Assembly (NCBI GenBank): GCA_009784945.1
Contig: WQXH01000001.1
Coordinates: 87,257 to 151,256 of the forward strand
DNA from: Coriobacteriia bacterium
Lineage (GTDB): Bacteria > Actinomycetota > Coriobacteriia > Coriobacteriales > UBA8131
Reading direction: 5' to 3'
Length of the DNA: 64,000 bases
A model generated the notes under the pieces. The model was not told where the DNA came from, searched no databases, and saw only the letters and a list, made by a program, of their open reading frames with translations. Every line of letters begins with the position of its first letter. The first letter of the stretch is position 1. Both the position numbers and the translations under genes were made by a program. Shown in pieces: positions 8,212 to 17,387 of this stretch.

Positions 8212-9789
8212 GTGGCTGACAAACGCTTCAAACCTAAGAAAAGACCTTCCAGGGCAAGGAAACATGTACTGTTGCTGGTACTGCTTGGCTTGCTCATGGC
8301 AGGCGCGGTCTTTATGTTCTATCCTCCCCAGGAGAAGATACAGCAAGGGCTGGACGTACAAGGCGGGCTGTCCATCATCATGGACGCCACAAAGACAGAT
8401 GGTAGCATTGTTACCTTAGAAGAAATGGAATCTGCTCGAGAAATCATCGACAGACGTGTTAATTTACTGGGAGCCAGTGAGGCATCGGTACAAACACAGG
8501 GAAATAGCCAACTTCTGGTGCAAATACCCGGCAGCATTGATCAAACTCAGGCACTTTCTACCATCGGGCAGACGGGTGTTCTTGAGTTTATTAACCTTGC
8601 TGATGTAGAGGAGCAAGATGCCGTGGTTGCCCTCCTCAACTCCTATACCTTGTCGCACGAAGACATCAACAGAATGCTTGCCTTTGACGAGATAGAAGTT
8701 GAGCAAATTGGCGAGGAGCTGGTAAATGGACGAGCACCTGCCGGTCTTTACGCACCTCAATCACAGTCCGTGACTATCGACGAAGACTCTACTGACTTTG
8801 ACTTGGCCGCGGCGCAAGGCCCCACCATCTATAAGCTCCTGGCACTTGAGCCCGGAAGCTATGAGCCCATTTTTACGGGAGCAGACATCAACACAGTGCG
8901 CGTTGGCATGGATGGCGAGCTCAGTCTCAATTATGCGGTCAACCTCGAACTCAATTCAACGGCCTCAAGAGCCTTTGGCGAGGTCACTACTGCCCTGGCG
9001 CCAACCAAAGGTAAGGTCGCTATCATTTTGGATGGAGTCATTCAGAGCGCTCCTGCTGTTCAAGTTCCCATCACCGATGGCAACGTGTCCATTACCGGTA
9101 ATTACTCGCTCAGAGATGCCAACTCCTTGAAAACCGTACTGGATTCGGGCTCTCTGCCGGTAGCGCTCTCTGTCATATCCTCTCAAATGGTAGGACCAAC
9201 ACTGGGTCAAGAGGCGCTTGCCCGAGGTATCATGGTAGCTTTGATTGGCTTGATACTGGTGGCGCTCTACCTTGTAGTGTTTTATAGGGGCATTGGTTTT
9301 ATGACTTCTGCCTCAATCCTGGTATTTGCCGTTCTCTATATGGGAGTGCTGGCATTACTGAGCTACTTTGGACTTTTTGCTCTCTCTCTTGCTGGCATTG
9401 CCGGTATCGTATTGGCAATCGGTATGGCGGCAGACTCTTCAATTCTTGTGCTGGAGCGCTTCAAGGAAGAAATCCGCATGGGACGAAGCGTGCGCGCTTC
9501 TTCTGTAACTGGTGTCAGGCACGCAATCATCACATCAATTGACGCAGATCTGGTAGCACTCATTTCTGCTCTTACCATCTTTATTGCACCCTTGGGTGCG
9601 GTAAGCGGCTTTGGACTGGCGCTTGCCATTGGTGTCGTGTGTGACATCATTGGCATGCTGTTTTTCAAGGCTCCCCTTATTCGCCTCTTGGCACCGCGCA
9701 TCATCACCAGGCATCCCGGTTTTTGGGGTGTCAAGGAAGATGAGGAGTACGCCGAACAAGCAGGCGAGCTTGTCAGAGAGGAGGGATAA
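8212..9789 (+). CDS. secD: protein translocase subunit SecD
   Basis: SecD works with SecF in the Sec translocon, using the proton gradient to pull proteins across the membrane. The 525-residue protein has an N-terminal membrane segment (about residues 19-37), a long periplasmic-type domain with GLDVQGGLSI and GVIQSAPAV, and five C-terminal membrane segments. The segment-4 motif reads GMAADSSILVLERFKEE, a variant of GMAVDANVLIFERIKEE. GTG start with GGAGGGG four bases before it. It lies 52 bases after tgt with no yajC between, although yajC commonly precedes secD. Two TATAAT hexamers (8172, 8189) lie in the gap but no -35 is visible. Confidence 0.95.
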   Translation: MADKRFKPKKRPSRARKHVLLLVLLGLLMAGAVFMFYPPQEKIQQGLDVQGGLSIIMDATKTDGSIVTLEEMESAREIIDRRVNLLGASEASVQTQGNSQLLVQIPGSIDQTQALSTIGQTGVLEFINLADVEEQDAVVALLNSYTLSHEDINRMLAFDEIEVEQIGEELVNGRAPAGLYAPQSQSVTIDEDSTDFDLAAAQGPTIYKLLALEPGSYEPIFTGADINTVRVGMDGELSLNYAVNLELNSTASRAFGEVTTALAPTKGKVAIILDGVIQSAPAVQVPITDGNVSITGNYSLRDANSLKTVLDSGSLPVALSVISSQMVGPTLGQEALARGIMVALIGLILVALYLVVFYRGIGFMTSASILVFAVLYMGVLALLSYFGLFALSLAGIAGIVLAIGMAADSSILVLERFKEEIRMGRSVRASSVTGVRHAIITSIDADLVALISALTIFIAPLGAVSGFGLALAIGVVCDIIGMLFFKAPLIRLLAPRIITRHPGFWGVKEDEEYAEQAGELVREEG

Positions 9790-10754
9790 TGGTCAGACCA
9801 TTCAAGAAAGACATCAACTTCCTCTCAAAGAGAAGGATTTTCTTTATCATTTCGCTGGTACTGCTTGTGTTGTCCATAACAGCACTTCTCGTGAGAGGAC
9901 CCAACCTCGGAATCGAATTTGTTGGCGGCACATCAATCAACTTTACCAGCGCGGGAGACATCACCACCGAAGAAATGCGGAGTGCTTTTACCGATGCTGG
10001 CTCCGAGATGCCTTTGGTACAAACCACTGCTAGCGCAGACGGAGAACAAGGTTTTGTAGTGCGCACCTCAGAGGATGATTCTGCTGCTGCCTCTGCACTT
10101 GCAGACGAAGTGGCTCTAGCCCTGGGTCTGGAAGATGACAGCTTCCAGGTCATGACCATAGGCCCAAGCTACGGCATGGTTATTGCCAAAAACTCAGCCA
10201 TTGCCTTTTTGGTTGCCATAGGACTTATTATTCTCTACGTGGCCCTTCGTTTTGAGTACAAGATGGGCCTTGTGGCTGTACTGGGACTGATTCACGTCCT
10301 CGTCATCGTCATGGGCATTTACGCCATTACTGGACGAGAGGTGACGCCCAACGTCGTGGCCGCCCTTCTCACCATCATGGGCTATTCGCTCTACGACACG
10401 GTTGTCGTTTTCCACCGAATAAAAGATAACAGTGGCACAACCAACCGCCATTCCTTTATGACAGTGGCCAACCATTCCATCAACCAAGTGCTCATGCGCT
10501 CTATCAACACCACGACCACCTCTTTGGTGCCCGTGCTTGCCATGCTCTTCTTTGGTGGAGAGACCTTGAAGGACTTTGCCTTTGCCATGGCCTTTGGCCT
10601 CGTACTTGGTTCGTGCACGTCTCTCTTTATATCAACACCGATTTACGCGCTGTGGAAGCAACGCGAACCTAAATTCAAGAAGCTCTTCCAGAAGTATGGC
10701 GACGGCGTTGGGGTCTTTACCGCAGCAGACAACTTGGGAGATTCTTCAAAGTAA
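9789..10754 (+). CDS. secF: protein translocase subunit SecF
   Basis: Partner of SecD. Seen: N-terminal membrane segment, GIEFVGGTSI, and a C-terminal bundle with GYSLYDTVVVFHRIKDN (usual form GYSINDTVVVFDRIREN) and the NTTTTSLVPVLAMLFFGG stretch. It has 321 residues, normal length. Its ATG overlaps the secD stop (TAATG), so the two are translationally coupled. A strong terminator follows. Confidence 0.96.
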   Translation: MVRPFKKDINFLSKRRIFFIISLVLLVLSITALLVRGPNLGIEFVGGTSINFTSAGDITTEEMRSAFTDAGSEMPLVQTTASADGEQGFVVRTSEDDSAAASALADEVALALGLEDDSFQVMTIGPSYGMVIAKNSAIAFLVAIGLIILYVALRFEYKMGLVAVLGLIHVLVIVMGIYAITGREVTPNVVAALLTIMGYSLYDTVVVFHRIKDNSGTTNRHSFMTVANHSINQVLMRSINTTTTSLVPVLAMLFFGGETLKDFAFAMAFGLVLGSCTSLFISTPIYALWKQREPKFKKLFQKYGDGVGVFTAADNLGDSSK

Positions 10755-10762
10755 CATTGCTG

Positions 10763-10803
10763 AAGAATTGAGGGGCTGGTAGCAGCTGCCCCTCAATTCT
10801 TTA
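10763..10803 (+). terminator. terminator after secDF
   Basis: A perfect 14-bp stem, AAGAATTGAGGGGC pairing with GCCCCTCAATTCTT, around an 11-base loop, followed by a short T-rich tail. It ends the queH-to-secF run. Confidence 0.8.
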
Positions 10804-10902
10804 CTCTATCTATGCCACTAGCCCTCGTTAACCTGATATGCTCGACATATGAGCCAGGGCTTGTCCTGCTATCTTTTTCTATCATTAGGATAGAATAGGC
10901 AC

Positions 10903-12978
10903 ATGACTCAAACCATCTATCAAATGGGATTTTTAGGATTTACCTCTGCAGTGCTCACACTTGCTGTGGTAGCCCTTCTTATTTGGGTAATGCTACAGCG
11001 TCGCCGTGTGTTTAACCGGGCAATCCAGCTGATGGCACTCGGAGTTTTTTTAGTTGGAGCGGCCTTCTACCTTGTAGGCTATCTCTCTTTAAACCTCGGT
11101 CAAGGAGATCTGTTCCTCACGTTGTCTGGACTACTCCGTGCATTATTTTCTGCTGCTGCCATGTTTGCCTTCCAAGACAATGTAGCTGTGCTTGAGCGTG
11201 GCTTAAGCCCCTGGTTTACCAATAACACAGCACTGCAGCTGCTCTTTTGGATGACACATCTCCTTGCAGCCGTGGTAACTGCATCTGCCCTTCTGTCAGT
11301 TTTTGGCAGGCAGTTCCTCGAGCGCATTTCTTTACACTTCCGCCGCTTTCCCAAACGGTACTATCTATTTGGCAACGCCCAGGAGGTCATTACTCTTGGT
11401 CGCAACATCGCCTTGCATGACAATGCACGCATCAGGCCTGATCGCAAGCGCCTCTTGGTGTGCATGGCACCGGTATTTACCGAGGAGCAGGTAGATGCTG
11501 TACGTGCCTTTGAGGGCATTGTTATCGAAAGCAACCTGCCTGATCTTGAGGAGCGACTGGAGTCAGCAAGTGCATTTTACCGAGTCTCAAAAAGAGAACA
11601 GCGGCACATCATTTTACTGGTTGACGATGACAGTGCCGCGCTTGCGGCTGCAAAGCAACTGGCCGTGAGATTGGAGAAGCTGGATGAGCCGCACTATGTT
11701 GAACTTTCTGTAAGAAGTCACAACGAGTGGATGATGCAGGAACTGGACAACTTGAGTGCAAGAACCAGCTTTGCGCTTAACAGTATAGCCCTGCACACCA
11801 TGGCGGTGCGCAAACTGCTGCTTGAGCATCCACCTTTCAAGTTTTTGCACTTTGAGAAAGCTGTAGCCAATCGTGGTTTACATGCTCTGGTGGTTGGCTT
11901 TGGGCAGGTGGGACAAGCGGCAACGCTTGCGTTGGTAGAAAGCGCGCCTTTCTTAGGCGGTCTGCCTCAGATTGACATCGTGGACACTCAAGCAGTGGAC
12001 AAGCAAGAGCGCTTCTATATTGATTATCCCGCCTTCCGTCCGGGTGCTGTGGTAGAGCCTTTTGCCTCCTGTGAGTTTTATGAGCTCGATGTCACTTCTT
12101 CTATATTCTGGCAAAGCTTGCAGTCCAATGAACCACTTGCAAAACACTACGACTATGTGATAGTTGCCTTAGGGCACGACAATCTCAACCTTGATGTTGC
12201 CTATCGTATTGTACGTTTGCTTCAACAGGAAACCAGCCGCGAGGCAGACAACGGGGATGCAGGGGGTGCTGATGCCTGCTCAAAGGATCCTTGTCTCACG
12301 TCACTCATAGCAGTGCAGCTCTCAAAAAGCAGTATGCTTTCTTTGGCTTCAAAAGATAACCTGGTGGCCTTTGGGCAGCTCGATAGCTTGCTTAACGATG
12401 CCTGTATCATCAACGCAAACGTTGACACACTGGCAAAGGCTGTCAACCTTGTACATGCTCAGTCTTTGGCATCGAGTGATGGTTTAAGCACAAGCTCGCT
12501 CTGTAGCACTAAACTCTGGGCGCAACTCTCAGGCTTTTTGCGCTCCTCAAACCGCTCTGTGGCAGACTTTATTCCCGCTTATTTGCATCTCGCAGGAACT
12601 ACCTGCAAAGAGGTGCTTTCTGAAGAAGGCGCCACTTTAACCAAAGATAAAGACCTATTGGAAAACCTTGTGCGCACGGAACATCGCCGCTGGGCTGCTT
12701 TCCACTACTCTAAGGGATATCTCCCCATGAGCACTCAGCACATGAGCGCTCGTGCTGCCATCCTCAAGCGAGCTGATAAGAATCTCGCCTCATGTCATAA
12801 AGACGAAGAACTGCGCAGTCATGCATGCTTGGTTGCGTATGAAGATCTGTCCTCTGTAAACGTTTGTTACGCCAAGCTCACTGGCGATACGAAGCGAGAC
12901 TTTTACACAAACAACCTGAGCAATATCATCATGATCCCAAAGTTCCTCCGATTACTTGGTAGTGAGAACAAGGGCTGA
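10903..12978 (+). CDS. membrane protein with Rossmann/TrkA-N-like domains and C-terminal RyR-like domain
   Basis: A 691-residue protein of unknown function. Seen: three to four hydrophobic segments in the first 135 residues. Two nucleotide-binding-like folds follow, one starting RYYLFGNAQEVITLGRN (about 150) and one with ALVVGFGQVGQAATLAL (about 326), the latter like the NAD-binding TrkA-N/RCK fold. The C-terminal region has EHRRWAAFHYSKGYLP and, about 40 residues on, HACLVAYEDLS; this pair resembles the RyR repeat found in ryanodine receptors and in some bacterial proteins. Such an architecture suggests a ligand-sensing membrane protein or channel regulator, which is inference. An AGGA lies 12 bases before the ATG. 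It stands alone between secF and a secreted-protein gene. Confidence 0.75.
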   Translation: MTQTIYQMGFLGFTSAVLTLAVVALLIWVMLQRRRVFNRAIQLMALGVFLVGAAFYLVGYLSLNLGQGDLFLTLSGLLRALFSAAAMFAFQDNVAVLERGLSPWFTNNTALQLLFWMTHLLAAVVTASALLSVFGRQFLERISLHFRRFPKRYYLFGNAQEVITLGRNIALHDNARIRPDRKRLLVCMAPVFTEEQVDAVRAFEGIVIESNLPDLEERLESASAFYRVSKREQRHIILLVDDDSAALAAAKQLAVRLEKLDEPHYVELSVRSHNEWMMQELDNLSARTSFALNSIALHTMAVRKLLLEHPPFKFLHFEKAVANRGLHALVVGFGQVGQAATLALVESAPFLGGLPQIDIVDTQAVDKQERFYIDYPAFRPGAVVEPFASCEFYELDVTSSIFWQSLQSNEPLAKHYDYVIVALGHDNLNLDVAYRIVRLLQQETSREADNGDAGGADACSKDPCLTSLIAVQLSKSSMLSLASKDNLVAFGQLDSLLNDACIINANVDTLAKAVNLVHAQSLASSDGLSTSSLCSTKLWAQLSGFLRSSNRSVADFIPAYLHLAGTTCKEVLSEEGATLTKDKDLLENLVRTEHRRWAAFHYSKGYLPMSTQHMSARAAILKRADKNLASCHKDEELRSHACLVAYEDLSSVNVCYAKLTGDTKRDFYTNNLSNIIMIPKFLRLLGSENKG

Positions 12979-13082
12979 AACCATTGTCAAGGGGAGAGGA
13001 GTGTTCAGAGCATAAGCGAATCTATCGGTTCTACCATTGGTCGATTCTTACAATTTCTTAACTTGTATGTTGATTATTGGGG

Positions 13083-13088
13083 TATAAT
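13083..13088 (+). promoter_or_regulatory. candidate -10 element (TATAAT) for the secreted repeat protein
   Basis: A perfect TATAAT within GGGGTATAATTACTAG. TTGTAT at 13063 is the nearest -35-like hexamer but the spacing (14 bases) is short. Confidence 0.35.
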
Positions 13089-13245
13089 TACTAGCAATTT
13101 GTACACTCGGTATTGGCATATTGAGTGTTAAGCAGAGGTATATTGAAGAGTGGGTGTGGGCATTTTGGGTAGCTGACAAGATCCCTGCCTTTTAGCAGCT
13201 GACAGTGTGAGAGTATGTATGTACATGCTGTCCATTTGGTTGCAA

Positions 13246-13286
13246 GGAGCAGCAGGAGAAACTCTCCGCTCCATAGCCATTTTTCT
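13246..13286 (+). promoter_or_regulatory. terminator-like hairpin in leader (possible attenuator)
   Basis: Outer stem GGAGC / GCTCC and inner stem GGAGA / TCTCC around loop AAC, with a 4-base bulge (AGCA) on the left, followed by ATAGCCATTTTTCTTT. It lies between the candidate promoter and the start codon, so it could limit read-through into the gene. Confidence 0.4.
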
Positions 13287-13342
13287 TTAGGCCGTTACAC
13301 TAAGTACAAACAGAGCAATAAGGTCAAGGGAAAGGTTGTAAG

Positions 13343-16186
13343 ATGAAAGACGCTCACGCATTAACAAAGACAAATGGTATGAGGAAAAAGGTTGCGCGAA
13401 CAAGGAAATTTCTTTGTTACTCGCTCGCCTTCCTCTTGTCCATCAGCCTGTTACCCGCAATGCCTCTCATGGCATTTGCTGATGAGGCTGAAGCACCCGA
13501 TATCGAGCTGGTCAACGAGGAGCAGGATTTCTCTTCGGAAGAAGACCTAGATGGGGCATTTAAATCTGATGAGTCAGAAGGTGAAGATGCCGCTGGCACA
13601 CCTGAACAGGAAGTGCCGTCTAACGATGAGCCAGTGCAGCCCTTCGAGCCGGATTTCAATGATGAAGAGCAGAAAACGCTTCAAGAGCGTGATGCTGCAG
13701 ATGCCTTAGAGGCTGAAGAAGCTAATGACTTGGAGCTTCTAGACGCAGAGGGCCTAGCTGTTACAGAGCTCAGCTTTGAAGTGTTAATGCAAGCTAATGC
13801 TGCCATGATTGAGATTAAGGCTCAAGCAAGCGGACAGCTTACCGTGGCAAACCAATGGGATAGTACCATTGTCGTCTCTCGTAACAACGGCACAGGTACA
13901 CAGGTTGCTCCATGGGGCAAAACCACTTTCTCTGTGAATAATGGTGACACTATAAGAGTCATAGAGTCCAACCCAGGCGTTACCTTCAGGGACTGGTCAG
14001 GCACTAACAATCCCCTCGTTTCAGGTGTAAAGGCTGCTATTGCCGCAATGCCTGCCATGTCTGCCTTCACTACGACCTCAGCGGGCACGGCTGCCGGGCC
14101 CAATTTCTTCAATGCCTTCAACTACGAGGGCACTCTTGCTTCTCTTCCGGCTGGATCGCTCAACACCTCTAAAATTACCACTGCTGATAGAAAGTTCTTC
14201 GCTAGCTTCAACTATAAGGGTTCTCTCTCCTCCCTTCCAGCAGGCTCATTCAAGACATCTGCAATCACCAAAGCGGGCATGTTCTTTTTTCAAAGCTTTA
14301 ACGAAAGCGGAGCTTTGAAATCCCTTCCAGCGGGATCCTTTAATCTCTCTGGTCTTACCACCCTTAATGCCTGGAGCTTTTCTTGGTTCAACGCTGAAGG
14401 TGCTCTCACTTCTCTCCCAGTAGGGTCATTTGACACCTCAAGACTTACCACTGCTGATGGTCAGGGAGTCTTTTGCTATTTCAATCGCAAAGCCAGGCTC
14501 TCTACACTACCAGCTGGATCGTTTAACACATCAAAGGTTACTTCGGTAGGAAATTCCTTTTTTTCCGCGTTTAACTCACAAGGTGGCATTACCTCTCTGC
14601 CAGCCGGGTCATTTGATCTTTCAAAAGTCACTAAAATTGGTGAAGAATTTTTGCAGTCCTTTTGCTACTCAAGTCCTATAGCCTCACTTCCAGCTTCTTT
14701 TAAGCTGCCTCAAAAGCCAAGTACGGTTGGCGCAAAATATTGTGATAGCATGTTTTCATACTCCTCACTCACTCACGGAAACCGATCTGTCTCGCTATAC
14801 TTTGCCGCGCCAGCTCGAAGTGCCTTTTTTTACACTCAAATAACACCAGATAGTCCTGCTATGGGTGCAACGGTCAAGGTAAATGGTCAAGCAGCGCCCA
14901 AAACCTATACGGTGTCTTACAATGCCAATGGCGGAAGCGGAAGTGTGACTAGTCAAAAGGTAACCAACGGAGCAAGCTTTTCCACCAGAGCAAATGGCTT
15001 TACTCGCACTGGATATACCTTTACCGGCTGGAACACCCAAGCCAACGGAAGTGGAACTTCTTGGGCTGCCAGTACTACGCGTACCTATACGGCAACCAGC
15101 AATACTACCGTGTATGCGCAGTGGAAAAAATCTACCACCGGTACAAAGCCCAAGGTCACCACAACAACGGCTTCGGTTCACAGCGGCGTTGTAGGCGTTA
15201 ACTACAAAAAGACGATTGCAGCAAGCGGCACCAAGCCTATAAACTGGACCCGCTCATCAGGAAGTCTGCCCCCAGGACTGAAACTGTCAGGTGCAGGTGT
15301 AATCACCGGAAAGCCAACCAAGACAGGCACCTACTCCTTTGTTGTCAAAGCAGCAAACTCTGCTGGCAGTACTACCAAAACCTTTAAAATCACCATAGGC
15401 GCAGTAAAGATCACTACAGCCAAAGATTCAGTTCATGCAGGCATTACCGGCATAAGCTACAAAAAGACGCTTGCAGCAAGCGGCGCTAAGCCTATCACTT
15501 GGAAGCGTGTTTCAGGAAGCCTACCTCCAGGGCTTAAGCTCTCAAGTGCAGGTGTCATATCAGGTAAACCAACCAAGCAAGGCACCTATACCTTCAAGGT
15601 AAGAGCTACCAATAGCCATGGAAATACCGAGAAGACCTTTACCATCAAAGTCAATAACCCAAGCATATCAATAAGCTACCAAACCCACGTACAATCCGTA
15701 GGTTGGCAAGCTTTCAAAAAAGATGGTGCCATGAGTGGTACTTCAGGCAAAGCCTTAAGGCTTGAAGGCATCAAGATCAACTTACAAAACAACACGGGAA
15801 TCTCTGGAGGCATAAGCTATTCCACTCACGTGCAGTCCATCGGCTGGCAAAAGAAGGTAAGCCTCAACACCAACGGCAAAAGCTTAAAAGACGTCAAAGG
15901 CCCCATGAGTGGCACCTCAGGAAGAGCCTTAAGGCTTGAAGCCATTACCATAGAACTGACCGGAGACTTAAAGAAGCACTACGACATCTATTACCGAGTG
16001 CATGCACAAAAAGTAGGCTGGATGGGCTGGGCAAGAAATGGCCAAGAAGCAGGCACAGCTGGTCATGCCTATAGGCTTGAAGGCATACAGATAGTGTTAG
16101 TACCCAAGGTAGGCGGCAAGAAGCCGGGTAATACCTTCAAGGGCATTACCACGCCACCAAGTACAAAAAGCTTTATTAAGAAGTAA
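13343..16186 (+). CDS. large secreted modular surface protein (LPAGSF repeats, Flg_new/InlB-type repeat, two putative Ig domains, three ChW repeats)
   Basis: A 947-residue secreted protein, probably a surface adhesin or wall-associated factor (inference). Seen in order: basic n-region and signal peptide ending around AFADEAEA (about residue 47); an acidic Glu/Asp-rich linker to about 130; seven ~30-residue repeats with LPAGSFxTSKxT...FF..FN (about 250-470), resembling DUF285-type surface repeats; a YTVSYNANGGSGS...YAQW repeat of the Listeria-Bacteroides (Flg_new) type; two He_PIG-like domains (LPPGLKLSxAGVIxGKPTKxGTYxF); and three ChW repeats (xHVQSVGWQ...SGTSGKALRLEGI). There is no LPXTG anchor. 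The ribosome site supports ATG 13343; ATG 13379 would give a more standard signal-peptide length. Confidence 0.85.
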   Translation: MKDAHALTKTNGMRKKVARTRKFLCYSLAFLLSISLLPAMPLMAFADEAEAPDIELVNEEQDFSSEEDLDGAFKSDESEGEDAAGTPEQEVPSNDEPVQPFEPDFNDEEQKTLQERDAADALEAEEANDLELLDAEGLAVTELSFEVLMQANAAMIEIKAQASGQLTVANQWDSTIVVSRNNGTGTQVAPWGKTTFSVNNGDTIRVIESNPGVTFRDWSGTNNPLVSGVKAAIAAMPAMSAFTTTSAGTAAGPNFFNAFNYEGTLASLPAGSLNTSKITTADRKFFASFNYKGSLSSLPAGSFKTSAITKAGMFFFQSFNESGALKSLPAGSFNLSGLTTLNAWSFSWFNAEGALTSLPVGSFDTSRLTTADGQGVFCYFNRKARLSTLPAGSFNTSKVTSVGNSFFSAFNSQGGITSLPAGSFDLSKVTKIGEEFLQSFCYSSPIASLPASFKLPQKPSTVGAKYCDSMFSYSSLTHGNRSVSLYFAAPARSAFFYTQITPDSPAMGATVKVNGQAAPKTYTVSYNANGGSGSVTSQKVTNGASFSTRANGFTRTGYTFTGWNTQANGSGTSWAASTTRTYTATSNTTVYAQWKKSTTGTKPKVTTTTASVHSGVVGVNYKKTIAASGTKPINWTRSSGSLPPGLKLSGAGVITGKPTKTGTYSFVVKAANSAGSTTKTFKITIGAVKITTAKDSVHAGITGISYKKTLAASGAKPITWKRVSGSLPPGLKLSSAGVISGKPTKQGTYTFKVRATNSHGNTEKTFTIKVNNPSISISYQTHVQSVGWQAFKKDGAMSGTSGKALRLEGIKINLQNNTGISGGISYSTHVQSIGWQKKVSLNTNGKSLKDVKGPMSGTSGRALRLEAITIELTGDLKKHYDIYYRVHAQKVGWMGWARNGQEAGTAGHAYRLEGIQIVLVPKVGGKKPGNTFKGITTPPSTKSFIKK

Positions 16187-16201
16187 TGATGATAACAGCT
16201 G

Positions 16202-16230
16202 GCAAGGCAGGAGAAAAGCTCCTGCCTTGC
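16202..16230 (+). terminator. hairpin after the secreted repeat protein gene
   Basis: A perfect 12-bp stem GCAAGGCAGGAG / CTCCTGCCTTGC with loop AAAAG, 16 bases after the stop. There is no T-run behind it, so it is a 3'-end hairpin rather than a textbook terminator. Confidence 0.55.
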
Positions 16231-16264
16231 ACGTGCAAGTAGGCTCTGCAACATTCGGCTACGC

Positions 16265-16359
16265 CGAACGCGACAGGGGGGTTTGCCTTAGGCCAAACGC
16301 AACAGGATGACAGGAGAGTTTAGCTTTCGTTCAAACGCGATAGGACGACAGGAGGGTTA
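16265..16359 (+). repeat. three degenerate direct repeats (CAAACGCGACAGGA-type)
   Basis: Copies begin at about 16265 (CGAACGCGACAGGGGGG), 16294 (CAAACGCAACAGGATGACAGGAGAG) and 16332 (CAAACGCGATAGGACGACAGGAGGG), 29 and 38 bases apart. They lie in the gap between two converging genes. The last copy reaches the stop of the minus-strand gene. No function is apparent. Confidence 0.6.
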
Positions 16360-17160
16360 TGAGGAGGCACTCCAGGTTACGAGGAGATCTTCCGAGTAGG
16401 CGAGGGCTGAGGGCTGATAGACGATAAGCTTGGGAACCGGTGTCTCACCGATCACAGTTCCATCTGCATCTACGGGAGCAGATAGGGCAAAGTATAGCTC
16501 TCCACTAAACCGGGCTTGTGCAGAGAGCTCATGTGCTTCAAAGTTTGAGGAAAGGGTAGTGCCGTCTTCTGATGATCCAACAAAGGTGTCCAGTCGCACG
16601 CCAGCAGAAGTTTCGAGCATCCATTGAGTTGAATACAGAGTTGTGGTTGCATCTCGTGTATTTTCAAATTCTACCAAGGTGATATACACTTGCGCACCAC
16701 TGGCGGTAACTGGGCCAGCCTCCACAGACTTAACGCTTACCTTAAGGCCACTATTGTCGATAGTGGTGCCTGGAGAAAGACTTTTGAGGGAGCTGTTTGA
16801 AGCGCTGCCAATGACTTGCGGTAACTCAGGTGTAGCTGGCGAGGAGGGGGAGGTGCTTTCTTCTGGAAGATTGACATTTATGAACCATACAACAAGCGCT
16901 GCGACGACAAAGACTACGATAATCCAAAACCAAAATCGTGCAAACACCGGGCTGAGCGAGCGACCACAGAAGGGGCAGTGGTCAACATTGCTCACTACCC
17001 TGCTGCCGCATCTAAGACAGTGTATTATGTCTCGTTTCAATGCGGGGGAGATAGGTTTCTGTCTGCTTCGTTGCCTTGGCTTCGGACGACCATCAAATTT
17101 GGTTCCGGTATCCGAAAAGCGCCATGAGCCACGTCTGCCAAACCTGGATTTTCTGACCAA
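16357..17160 (-). CDS. zinc-ribbon membrane protein with C-terminal DUF4352-like domain
   Basis: A 267-residue protein of unknown role. Seen: a basic Arg-rich N-terminus, a zinc ribbon CLRCGSRVVSNVDHCPFCGRSL (about 48-70), one membrane helix FWFWIIVVFVVAALVVWFI (about 75-93), a Ser/Pro linker, and an outside domain with VYITLVEFENTRDATTTLYSTQWMLET, as in the DUF4352/immunoprotective-like fold. Start is TTG at 17160 with AGGAG six bases upstream on the minus strand. It converges on the secreted-protein gene. Confidence 0.75.
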   Translation of the reverse strand: MVRKSRFGRRGSWRFSDTGTKFDGRPKPRQRSRQKPISPALKRDIIHCLRCGSRVVSNVDHCPFCGRSLSPVFARFWFWIIVVFVVAALVVWFINVNLPEESTSPSSPATPELPQVIGSASNSSLKSLSPGTTIDNSGLKVSVKSVEAGPVTASGAQVYITLVEFENTRDATTTLYSTQWMLETSAGVRLDTFVGSSEDGTTLSSNFEAHELSAQARFSGELYFALSAPVDADGTVIGETPVPKLIVYQPSALAYSEDLLVTWSASS

Positions 17161-17335
17161 GTTCCGCTCCTCGTGTATAGTACTACGCGCAACAGTTTAC
17201 CTGGAAGCATCAACCAAAGAATTGCCACTCCCGTTACTGCATTATTCTACCGCATACTGCCAATAAATTGCCCGTGCCACGTGAATATATAGTCGATGCT
17301 GGCAGTTATAGTTCGTGCGCTCGGACAAGCTCGGG

Positions 17336-17341
17336 TACAAT
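17336..17341 (+). promoter_or_regulatory. candidate -10 (TACAAT) for the recJ-recQ operon
   Basis: GGGTACAATGG lies 47 bases before ATG 17388. No clear -35. If real, transcription starts near 17348 and excludes the track's upstream start at 17268. Confidence 0.35.
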
Positions 17342-17387
17342 GGTTGCTTGCTTTATTAGCACAAATACTACCGTCAAAGGATTGACT

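Larger units (their letters stand above)
12979..13342 (+). other. 364-bp intergenic leader of the secreted repeat protein
   Basis: No gene is visible. The stretch holds a TATAAT hexamer at 13083, a terminator-like hairpin at 13246-13286 and a GGGAAAGG ribosome site about eight bases before ATG 13343. If transcription starts near 13095 the mRNA leader is about 250 bases. I do not recognise a riboswitch class in it. Confidence 0.5.

Noticed and set aside
16643-17266. 207-residue plus-strand ORF opposite the zinc-ribbon/DUF4352 gene
   Set aside because: Antisense to a gene with a zinc ribbon, a membrane helix and a good ribosome site; the plus frame has no recognisable feature.
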